A stretch of 64,000 nt of DNA from Aliiruegeria sabulilitoris (GTDB lineage Bacteria; Pseudomonadota; Alphaproteobacteria; Rhodobacterales; Rhodobacteraceae), in contig NZ_LOAS01000009.1 in NCBI RefSeq assembly GCF_001558155.1, positions 124,001 through 188,000 of the forward strand. The letters run 5' to 3'. The first letter of the stretch is position 1, and each line of letters opens with the position of its first letter. This document shows positions 8,836 to 15,880 of this stretch, piece by piece. The notes under the pieces are model-generated. The model was not told the DNA's origin, made no database searches, and saw only the letters and a program-made list of their open reading frames with translations. A program made the position numbers and the translations under genes.

Positions 8836-9750
8836 ATGGGACTGGTCGAGGCATGGGGCGGAACATTTTTCGGATGGGTCGCCGCGAACATCATCGAATC
8901 CTACTATAATTTCTTCTACGCGATCACGCATCCGGGCCTTTGGCTGGACTGGTCGAACAAGGAAGCGATCATGCGTTTCGCCTATTACGGCGGATCGGTC
9001 GAATTCTTCTTTGTGGTCTTCACGGCCTTCCTGACGCTGACCGTGATCGGCATGATCTGGAACAAGGTCATGTGGGGCGTGGTCATCGGGCTGGAAGCCC
9101 TGGCCAACACGGTCGGACGCTTCGCCGCCTGGGCGGGACTGCTGATGGTGTTGCAACAGATCGTCATCGTGTTCATGCAGCGGATCTTCGCGGCCAGCCA
9201 GCTCTCCTTCGGCTTCGGCAAGGCGGTCACCTTCGACGTTTCCTGGTGGTCGGAAGAGCTCAAGCTCTACAACGCCATGATCGTGGCGCTTTGTGCCACC
9301 TATACCTTCGTGCAGGGCGGGCATGTGCGCGTGGATCTGGTCTATGCCACCGTCCGATACCGCACCCGCAAGATCATCGACATGGTGGGCTCCATCATCT
9401 TCATGATGCCGATGGCGACACTCATCTGGATGTATGGCTGGTTCTTCATGTGGCGTCACCTGATCACGCCCAAGATCTCGGCCTCCGACAAGCTCGAACT
9501 GATGCTCAAGAAGTCCCGGATCGTGAAGTGGAACGTGGAGACCATCGGTTTCTCCCCCAATGGCTTCAACGGCTATTTCCTCTTCAAGTTGCTGCTCGTG
9601 GCCTTTGCCGGGCTGGTCTTCCTGCAGGCCATCGCCTTCTTCTACCGCTCCTACCTGGAATGGAAGGAAGGGCCGGCAAGCGAAAACAAGCATCTCGACA
9701 AGGACAAGCTGGGCGACAAAGACGCCGAGCTGGTCGCAGAAATCCACTAA
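8836..9750 (+). CDS. TRAP transporter small permease (DctQ-like, enlarged)
   Basis: An inner-membrane protein of 304 aa that pairs with the large permease in the sodium- or proton-driven TRAP importer. It has about five or six hydrophobic helices. The DctQ core includes TYTFVQGGHVRVDLVYATVR, the conserved region after TM3, and MVGSIIFMMPMATLIWMYGW. The N-terminal 90 residues (LVEAWGGTFFGWVAANIIES, EFFFVVFTAFLTLTVIGMIW) add helices absent from the usual 160-220-aa DctQ. A ribosome site GGGGGAC precedes the ATG. It lies 12 bp before the large permease gene. Confidence 0.88.
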   Translation: MGLVEAWGGTFFGWVAANIIESYYNFFYAITHPGLWLDWSNKEAIMRFAYYGGSVEFFFVVFTAFLTLTVIGMIWNKVMWGVVIGLEALANTVGRFAAWAGLLMVLQQIVIVFMQRIFAASQLSFGFGKAVTFDVSWWSEELKLYNAMIVALCATYTFVQGGHVRVDLVYATVRYRTRKIIDMVGSIIFMMPMATLIWMYGWFFMWRHLITPKISASDKLELMLKKSRIVKWNVETIGFSPNGFNGYFLFKLLLVAFAGLVFLQAIAFFYRSYLEWKEGPASENKHLDKDKLGDKDAELVAEIH

Positions 9751-9762
9751 GGGGCAGGACAG

Positions 9763-12117
9763 ATGTTTCTTGGACTCGACGGGGTCGAAATCGGCCTGAT
9801 CATCGTCTTCCTGTGCCTGTTCGGCGCAATTCTCTCCGGCTTCCCGGTGGCCTTCGCCATCGGCGGCGCCGCCATCATCTCGTTCGGCATCATCGCCTCG
9901 CTCGACTCGGCCGGGCTGCTGATCCACCAGGCCATCGACAAGTCGTCGGATGCCTACAGGGAGGTCGTGAATTCGGGCGTGGCCGCGGATGCGATCTCGG
10001 TCTTCCGATATCCCGACCTGCCGCGCGAGGCCGTGTCGGTTTTCCCGGGCGGTTGGGAACAGGCGATGGACCGCAACCTGAGCTTCATCGTCAACCGGAT
10101 CAACGAGCGTGTGCTCGCCGGCGCCTCGATCGAAACCCTGCTGGCGGTCCTGATGTTCGTACTCATGGGCATCACCTTGGAACGTTCGAAGATCGCCAAT
10201 GACCTGCTAACCACCATGGCCAGGGTCTTTGGTCCGCTGCCGGGCGGCCTCGCTGTCTCCATCGTGGTCGTGGGCGCCTTCCTTGCCGCCTCGACGGGCA
10301 TTGTCGGCGCGACGGTCGTGACCATGGGCCTACTGGCCCTACCGACCATGCTGCGCAACAACTACTCGCCGGAGCTGGCGACGGGTGTGATCGCGGCTTC
10401 CGGCACGCTGGGGCAGATCATTCCACCGTCGATCGTGATCGTGCTTCTGGGCACGCTGGCGGGCGACCTCTATTCGGCGGCCCAGGAAGAGCGCGCGCAG
10501 CTTGTCGGCTGTTCCGATGCGCTGACATATCTGGGGGAGCCGGCGGTTGTTTCGGTCGGTACGTTGTTCCAGGCGGCATTGGTGCCGGGCATCCTGCTGG
10601 CGGTGCTCTATGGCGCCTATGCGCTCGGTTACGCGATCCTCAACCCCTCCAAGGCCCCGCCGGTGCCGATGGAAGAAGGCGATGGCGAGCCGCGATCGCG
10701 CGGCGAGGCGCTGACATGGTTCCTCTTTGCGCCGGCGTTGCTCATCGGCGGAACGATCTTGCTTTCCTCGATGAATGTCATCGGTTCGCAGGACGTGACC
10801 GTGGACAGCTTCTCCGATGCGGGGCAGACCGCGAGCCTGCGCACCAATGTCAGCGAGCAGTGCCAGGCGGCGATGATCGACCTGCACGGGCAGGAAGCAT
10901 GGGACGACGCGATCTCGCAGCAGGCCGACATCGACGAAGCGGGCGGCGTGGCCGAGAGCCGCAAGCTCTCCGAGGACGAGATCACCGCCGCGCGGGCCGA
11001 GAATGTCGCCAATGCGCCGATCCTGTCGGGCTCCATCGTGACCGGCTTCCTGCTGCTGAGCATTGTGCTGACCACCGCGCGCGGCGTGTCGCCTTCGGGC
11101 AATCCGCGGGACCTGCTGATCGGCGGGGCCGGGGTGGTGCTGGCGTTACTGGTGGATGCGGCCTTTATCGGCCCGCTGAGTACGCCGGGGCAGACGGTTC
11201 TGCTGCTCGCCATTCCGCTGGCCATGGTTCTCTATGGCTGCCGTTCGGCGGCGGGCGTTCTGGGCAAGAACGAGCTGCTGCGGGTCGTCTTCCCGCCGCT
11301 GGTGCTGATCGTGGCCGTGCTGGGTTCGATCCTGGGCGGAATTACCAACCCGACACCGGCCGCCGCGCTGGGTGCGGGCGGGGCGTTGATGCTGGCGGCC
11401 TACCGGCGGTTGGCCGAGGATGACGGCAAGGGCAAGGTGATCATCTGGGCCACCTTCGCCATTATCATCATGATCCTCGTCGGCGTGAATTTCGACCTTC
11501 GGGTAAACCAGGAAAACGTCGCGTTCGAGAACTGGGTCGGGTTCCTTGTGGCCAAGGCCGCCTATCTCTACGCGATGTTCGGTATCCTCTACGCCTGCTA
11601 CGTGCTGTTCGCGAAGGGCGTGTTGAGGCCGGTGGTGCGCGAGACGGCCAAGGTGACCTCGATGGTCTTCACCATTCTGATCGGCTCGCAGTTGCTGAAC
11701 CTGGTGGTGATCTCCTTCGGGGGCGAGCACTACATCCAGCAATTCCTGCGCAGCTATGACAGCGAGGTCACGGTTTTCCTGATCGTGATGCTGGTGCTCT
11801 TCGTTCTGGGCTTCGTGCTCGACTTCCTCGAGATCATCTACATCGTCATCCCGATCGTCGGGCCGGTCATCTATGGCGGCACGATGGACCCGAAATGGGT
11901 GACAATCATGATAGCGGTGAACCTGCAGACGTCCTTCCTGACCCCGCCCTTCGGTTTCGCGCTCTTCTACCTGCGCGGCGTGGCGCCCAAGGAGGTCACG
12001 ACGGGCCACATCTATCGCGGCGTGATCCCCTTCGTGCTGATCCAGGTTGCGGGGCTGGGGCTGCTCTGGCTGTTCCCGTCAGTGGTGACGATCCTGCCGA
12101 ACCTGATCGGGAACTGA
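9763..12117 (+). CDS. TRAP transporter large permease (DctM-like, very large)
   Basis: The ion-coupled transport subunit of the TRAP importer, 784 aa, against about 425-470 aa for common DctM proteins. The start (GVEIGLIIVFLCLFGAILSGFPVAFAIGGAA), AASTGIVGATVVTMGLLALP, ASGTLGQIIPPSIVIVLLG, and the end (LDFLEIIYIVIPIVGPV; LQTSFLTPPFGFALFYLRG) are typical of the family. Between them, from roughly residue 300 to 500, lies extra sequence: a soluble Asp/Glu-rich stretch with QCQAAMIDLHGQEAWDDAI, flanked by additional helices. Another shorter soluble insert (YREVVNSGVAADAISVFRYP) follows the second helix. Membership of the operon is clear; the role of the inserts is unknown. Confidence 0.9.
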   Translation: MFLGLDGVEIGLIIVFLCLFGAILSGFPVAFAIGGAAIISFGIIASLDSAGLLIHQAIDKSSDAYREVVNSGVAADAISVFRYPDLPREAVSVFPGGWEQAMDRNLSFIVNRINERVLAGASIETLLAVLMFVLMGITLERSKIANDLLTTMARVFGPLPGGLAVSIVVVGAFLAASTGIVGATVVTMGLLALPTMLRNNYSPELATGVIAASGTLGQIIPPSIVIVLLGTLAGDLYSAAQEERAQLVGCSDALTYLGEPAVVSVGTLFQAALVPGILLAVLYGAYALGYAILNPSKAPPVPMEEGDGEPRSRGEALTWFLFAPALLIGGTILLSSMNVIGSQDVTVDSFSDAGQTASLRTNVSEQCQAAMIDLHGQEAWDDAISQQADIDEAGGVAESRKLSEDEITAARAENVANAPILSGSIVTGFLLLSIVLTTARGVSPSGNPRDLLIGGAGVVLALLVDAAFIGPLSTPGQTVLLLAIPLAMVLYGCRSAAGVLGKNELLRVVFPPLVLIVAVLGSILGGITNPTPAAALGAGGALMLAAYRRLAEDDGKGKVIIWATFAIIIMILVGVNFDLRVNQENVAFENWVGFLVAKAAYLYAMFGILYACYVLFAKGVLRPVVRETAKVTSMVFTILIGSQLLNLVVISFGGEHYIQQFLRSYDSEVTVFLIVMLVLFVLGFVLDFLEIIYIVIPIVGPVIYGGTMDPKWVTIMIAVNLQTSFLTPPFGFALFYLRGVAPKEVTTGHIYRGVIPFVLIQVAGLGLLWLFPSVVTILPNLIGN

Positions 12118-12143
12118 TCGGGTTCGCAGGTCTATCGGAACAG

Positions 12144-12170
12144 GCGGGGGCCTTCGGGGCCCCGCTTCTT
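12144..12170 (+). terminator. Rho-independent terminator of the TRAP operon
   Basis: GCGGGG...CCCCGC forms a GC-rich stem, with a further CC/GG pair after a one-base bulge, then TTCTT. It begins 26 bp after the large-permease stop codon and fits the end of the transporter operon. Confidence 0.65.
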
Positions 12171-12210
12171 GATTCTTAGGGGGGAAATCCGTTGCGCCGT
12201 GGTTCGGCAC

Positions 12211-12909
12211 CTACTCCGGATACAGCCACAACGTCACGTCTCCGCGCATGAGTTTCTGGATGAAGTCACATCCATTTCCAGGCTCCGAGAAATGCAGCCA
12301 TGATTTCACCGCGAAGCGGGGAGGGGCGAAACCCAGAAGGATCGGGTTAAGCTCTTCCAACGAAATCGGTGGCGATGCGTCGACATCTTCCAACAATGCG
12401 GATCTGGTCGTTTCCGAAAGGCTTTCGATCTGCATTGCGTAGGCGATGTACTCTTCATCGGCGGTGCAGTTTCGTTCACCACGTGCTGTCTGGTCGACAA
12501 GCGCATGGACGAACTCATGCACGACAATGACATCGAAATGTTCAGCGACAGGGATTGCGCCCCAGGAGTCCGATTTGTCATGCGCCTGTGCAAACGCCTT
12601 TGGTGTCAAAAGCTCCATCTGTTTCTTGCCCGGATGGAAGAGGCCGAAACAGGGTCCGTGGGCGTTCTCAAGGTCGTCCGAGAAGATGATTGTCACCGGT
12701 TTTGTTAGTTTCAGGTGGCAGTTTTCGAGTAATGGAAGGGCTGATGCCACGATCTCACAGATCCGGGCATGGAGCGCGCGATCCACGGTGTCCACACGCA
12801 CGAGCGGCGTCCCGCAAGCAAGTGGCGCCGCATTCGCCGGGAGAAAGGTGAATAAGCATGGCATCGCGACAAGCGCCACGAGCAAGAGCCTTCCCATCCC
12901 GGACGTCAC
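12211..12909 (-). CDS. Secreted DUF6639-like protein with HEFVH zinc motif
   Basis: A 232-aa protein with a signal peptide (MGRLLLVALVAMPCLFTFLPANAA) that should reach the periplasm. The mature part has VIVVHEFVHALVDQ, the HExxH form of a zinc metallopeptidase, and an acidic helix downstream (NCTADEEYIAYAMQ) that could supply the third ligand. Five or six cysteines suggest disulfides. It resembles DUF6639-type proteins of Rhodobacteraceae, whose function is not established. It stands alone between the TRAP operon and bpt on the opposite strand. Peptidase activity is inferred from the motif only. Confidence 0.75.
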   Translation of the reverse strand: MTSGMGRLLLVALVAMPCLFTFLPANAAPLACGTPLVRVDTVDRALHARICEIVASALPLLENCHLKLTKPVTIIFSDDLENAHGPCFGLFHPGKKQMELLTPKAFAQAHDKSDSWGAIPVAEHFDVIVVHEFVHALVDQTARGERNCTADEEYIAYAMQIESLSETTRSALLEDVDASPPISLEELNPILLGFAPPRFAVKSWLHFSEPGNGCDFIQKLMRGDVTLWLYPE

Positions 12910-13141
12910 GGCGACACCTCCTTCCCGCGATGAGGTTACGCGACTTACGTCAGGTCAGCCATGACCTGTGTCATTACCGCTTCGACGGTGCGTTTGTGTC
13001 GAATATTTGCATCGATCCGCCAAGCCCCGGGCCGAAAGCCCGGATGACGGGAACGATCCCACGATTCGTGCCTCCGTTGGGAAATGTGAGGAAGGAGGAT
13101 GCCTTGGGGCTTGCGAAGGAGGCGCTCGCCCGGGCCGGTTT

Positions 13142-13984
13142 TCAACCGCCGGTCGGTCGGGTGTCGGGCAGGGTGATGCGGGCCACCTGTTCGGCGATGG
13201 GGTCGACTGAGAGCGGATGGGTTTCCGAGTCGTGGTCGGCGGGGTGGCCGATGGACTGCCATTGCCCGGCCTTGTAGATTTCCAGCGCGCCGAAGCTGGC
13301 CTTGTAACCCATCTTGCGGCTGCCGGGCACCCAATAGCCGAGATAGACGTAGGGAAGCCCCGCGGCGCGGGCGATTTCAACATGGTCGAGAATAATATGG
13401 GTGCCGAGCGAGCGGCGCGTGAGCGTGGGCTCGTAGAAGCTGTAGACCATGCTCAGGCCGTCATCGAGCACATCGGTCAGGCAGACGGCGGCGAGATCGC
13501 TTTCCGGCCCTTCCGTTTCCTCCAGCCCCGGTTCGCGATATTCGACCATGCGGGAGCGGATCGGGGTTTCCTCGATCATGGCGGCGAATTCGAACACATC
13601 CATGTCGGCCATGCCGCCATCGGCATGGCGGCTGTCGAGATAGCGCCGGAAAAGCGCATATTGTTCGTCCGTCGCCCATGGCGAAGTTGCTTCGCGCTTG
13701 AGCGCCGCGTTGCGTTTCAGCGTCTTGCGCTGGTTGCGGCTCGGCTGGAAATCCTCAACCCGAATCCGCGCGGAGAGGCAGGCGGTGCAATCGGCGCAGG
13801 AGGGGCGGTAGAGCACATTCTGGGAACGGCGAAATCCCTGTTTGGACAACGCGTCGTTCAGCGTCTCGGCATGTTCGCCCTGCAAGGCGGTGAACAGCTT
13901 CCGCTCCATCCGCCCGGCAAGGTAGGGGCATGGCTGTGGGGCCGTCACGTAGAATTGCGGCGCAAGTGGGAGAGTGTGACGCAT
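13142..13984 (-). CDS. bpt: Aspartate/glutamate leucyltransferase (Bpt)
   Basis: A 280-aa cytoplasmic enzyme that transfers leucine from Leu-tRNA to proteins with N-terminal Asp or Glu, marking them for the ClpS/ClpAP N-degron pathway. The N-terminal ATE domain has the cysteine-rich [16 protein letters not shown]. The C-terminal GNAT-like domain shows [20 protein letters not shown] and [18 protein letters not shown], both hallmarks of the arginyl/leucyl-tRNA-protein transferase family. Length and start are typical. Bpt-type rather than Ate1 arginyltransferase is inferred from the bacterial class. Confidence 0.93.
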   Translation of the reverse strand: MRHTLPLAPQFYVTAPQPCPYLAGRMERKLFTALQGEHAETLNDALSKQGFRRSQNVLYRPSCADCTACLSARIRVEDFQPSRNQRKTLKRNAALKREATSPWATDEQYALFRRYLDSRHADGGMADMDVFEFAAMIEETPIRSRMVEYREPGLEETEGPESDLAAVCLTDVLDDGLSMVYSFYEPTLTRRSLGTHIILDHVEIARAAGLPYVYLGYWVPGSRKMGYKASFGALEIYKAGQWQSIGHPADHDSETHPLSVDPIAEQVARITLPDTRPTGG

Positions 13985-14090
13985 GAGCGCTCATGTGAGA
14001 CCGAATAGTTGATGAAACGGTAACAGGGCTTGAAAGCGTCGCCAACCCCCGTTTGACGCCTTCTTTCCGGTGGCGTTTGGACAAAGAGCT

Positions 14091-14142
14091 GTATCGCCTT
14101 TCACGGCCTTTCGGCGTCCTGCGGACCTGCAAAAGGCGATAC
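14091..14142. repeat. 11-bp perfect inverted repeat between RDD gene and bpt
   Basis: GTATCGCCTTT and AAAGGCGATAC are separated by 30 bases, which can themselves form a small GTCC/GGAC stem. It sits just downstream of the RDD gene on the minus strand and upstream of bpt. No T run follows on either strand, so a simple terminator is not supported; a processed 3' structure or protein site is possible. Confidence 0.55.
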
Positions 14143-14169
14143 GCGCTGTCTGGACCAGGTTTTTGAAGC

Positions 14170-14634
14170 CTAGAAGCGGCCACGGTTGATCGCGGCGGTG
14201 CCGAGGGCGAGGTCATGCAGACCCTGGGCACGTGCGGTCGTGAGCATCAGTCCTATCGAGACCAGTTGCGGGATCAGGAAGGACAGGCAGAGCGAATAGA
14301 GCAGGGTGTGCATGAACGCGTCCCCGAGCCCGAACCGTTCGCCCCGCCAGGTGCGCAGTTCCACCGACATCAGCCGCATCCCGAGCGTGGCCGAGCCGCC
14401 GGAGATAGTCAGCACGCGATAGGCGAAGCTGACCACCAGCCAGAGAAACGGGTAGAAGAACAGCCCGGTAAAGGCGGTGAAGGGCAGCACCAGAAGGGTC
14501 AGCAGGAAGACGACAAGCGCATCCACGATCCACGCGACCGCCCGCTTGACGGGGATGTCAGCATAGAACTCGGCGTTGCGGTCGGGGTCGGGAAGGCCGG
14601 GATAGGGTTGGATCATGTCGCTCATCTGTATCAT
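14170..14634 (-). CDS. RDD-family membrane protein
   Basis: A small inner-membrane protein of 154 aa. It has the RDD signature: Arg and Asp in the first helix (VKRAVAWIVDALVVFLLTLL) and a later Asp in GLHDLALGTAAINR near the C-terminus. Three hydrophobic segments follow the family pattern. The SGGSATLGMRLMSVELRTW region between helices two and three is also typical. Some RDD proteins act as cation/proton antiporters, but most are uncharacterised. A second ATG nine bases in (MSDMIQ) is an alternative start. Confidence 0.88.
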   Translation of the reverse strand: MIQMSDMIQPYPGLPDPDRNAEFYADIPVKRAVAWIVDALVVFLLTLLVLPFTAFTGLFFYPFLWLVVSFAYRVLTISGGSATLGMRLMSVELRTWRGERFGLGDAFMHTLLYSLCLSFLIPQLVSIGLMLTTARAQGLHDLALGTAAINRGRF

Positions 14635-14723
14635 CCGCTGCTACATTTCAACGGCGCATGAGGGAAATCATGCGCCGCCTTGGGAGGGGCGCCCGAGAGA
14701 TGGGCGCCCACTGGAGGGGTCGG

Positions 14724-15158
14724 TCAGGCCGGTTGCACTTCGTCGATCGGGTTGTCGCCGGTGCTGGAGCTGGCCGCCTTGGTGCGGTCATCCATGAAGG
14801 CGTCGAACTCGGCCTTGTCCTTGGCGTCGCGCAGACGCTGCAGGAAGGATTCAAAGGCTTCCTGTTCCTCTTCGAGCCGGCGCAGGGTGTCCTGCTTATA
14901 GGCATCGAAGGCGGAGTTGCCGCTGGTCTTCATCGCGGCATGGTAGTTGCGGTGATGCGCCCGGCGAGCGCTGCGGCAGGAACCGTTGAACATGCGTTTG
15001 CTCCAGATCATGTAGGCAAGAAGGGCGAGGCCGAGCGGCCAGAAAAAGATAAAGCCGAGGACCATTGCGGCGATCCAGGCCCCTTTGCCGCGGTCATCGA
15101 GCCAGCCTTCGGCCCGGGCAAACCAGGACGGGTTGCTGACGTGGGTTGCGGTAGTCAT
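14724..15158 (-). CDS. DUF2852 domain-containing membrane protein
   Basis: A 144-aa protein of the alphaproteobacterial DUF2852 family. One or two helices (GAWIAAMVLGFIFFWPLGLALLAYMIW) are followed by a basic stretch and a charged, probably coiled-coil tail (LRRLEEEQEAFESFLQRLRD). GAGGAG precedes the ATG. Function is unknown. Its upstream region carries two copies of a TGTGAA-N5-TTCACA-like palindrome, so it is probably under specific control. Confidence 0.85.
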   Translation of the reverse strand: MTTATHVSNPSWFARAEGWLDDRGKGAWIAAMVLGFIFFWPLGLALLAYMIWSKRMFNGSCRSARRAHHRNYHAAMKTSGNSAFDAYKQDTLRRLEEEQEAFESFLQRLRDAKDKAEFDAFMDDRTKAASSSTGDNPIDEVQPA

Positions 15159-15180
15159 CCTTGTTCTCCTCGTTTCGAAC

Positions 15181-15203
15181 TAATGTGAATGCCTTTCACA
15201 TTA
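15181..15203. promoter_or_regulatory. Palindromic operator candidate, proximal copy
   Basis: TAATGTGAA and TTCACATTA form perfect 9-bp inverted arms five bases apart, 22 bp upstream of the DUF2852 start. The symmetry and A/T-rich arms suit a dimeric repressor or activator site. Spacing differs by one from a canonical Crp site (TGTGA-N6-TCACA). Confidence 0.55.
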
Positions 15204-15240
15204 CGAAAGATGGGAACATCACGGGTTGGGTTCAATAGGC

Positions 15241-15262
15241 AATGTGAAAAGATTTTACATTT
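15241..15262. promoter_or_regulatory. Palindromic operator candidate, distal copy
   Basis: AATGTGAAAAGATTTTACAT repeats the pattern of the proximal site with one mismatch in the arms and the same 17-bp TGTGAA-N5-TTTACA layout. Its start is exactly 60 bp from that of the first copy by the shared AATGTGAA arm (59 bp by register), close to whole helical turns. Confidence 0.5.
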
Positions 15263-15306
15263 TTCTGTCGCGTGGTTTCCTGCCACCGTGCCGACATGTT
15301 GCCGCG

Positions 15307-15780
15307 TCAGGTCTCGACGAAATCCGCCATTTCGCCACCACAGGCCATGCGCAACGCCTCGGGCGCGATGCCGAAGACATGGCACGGTGTGCCGGCGGCG
15401 GCCCAGACGGTGTCGAACATGCCGAGGCGTGGATCGAAAAAGGCGCGGATCGGTGTTGTGTGCCCAATGGGCGAGACACCGCCAATGGCGAACCCGGTCA
15501 CCTCCTGGATGCGGTTGCCGGAGGCCAGGTGGGTCGGTTCGCCGAGGAGTTTCGCGATCCGATCAGTGCAGACGCGGTTGCCGCCGGCGGTAACGAACAG
15601 CGATAACGTGCCACTTTCCTCTCCCTCGACAATGATGGATTTCGCGATCTGGTCGAGCGCGCATCCCACCGCGTCGGCTGCTTGTTGGGCGGTGCGGGTG
15701 CTGTCGGGCATCTCGCGCAGCTCATGCGCGACACCGGAGGCTTCAAGGGCCGCTCGGACCCGCTTCAGGCTCCTGCTCAT
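15307..15780 (-). CDS. YbaK/EbsC-family aminoacyl-tRNA editing protein
   Basis: A 157-aa cytoplasmic protein of the YbaK/ProX superfamily, whose members deacylate mischarged tRNA (for example Cys-tRNA-Pro or Ala-tRNA-Pro). Diagnostic parts are the Lys in CALDQIAKSIIVEG, the LFVTAGGNRVC strand, the VTGFAIGGVSPIGH loop and FDPRLGMFDTVWAAAG. I chose the ATG preceded by GAGGG; an upstream start would add 22 residues that do not resemble the family. Exact tRNA specificity cannot be read from the sequence. Confidence 0.88.
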   Translation of the reverse strand: MSRSLKRVRAALEASGVAHELREMPDSTRTAQQAADAVGCALDQIAKSIIVEGEESGTLSLFVTAGGNRVCTDRIAKLLGEPTHLASGNRIQEVTGFAIGGVSPIGHTTPIRAFFDPRLGMFDTVWAAAGTPCHVFGIAPEALRMACGGEMADFVET

Positions 15781-15880
15781 GATACCCTCGTTTCTTGCCG
15801 CGGCGATGTAACCCCGGCGCGTGTGTTCCGGCAAGCGGCATGTCATTGACCGGCGCGGCGTGGCGGTCCATCAAACGGGC

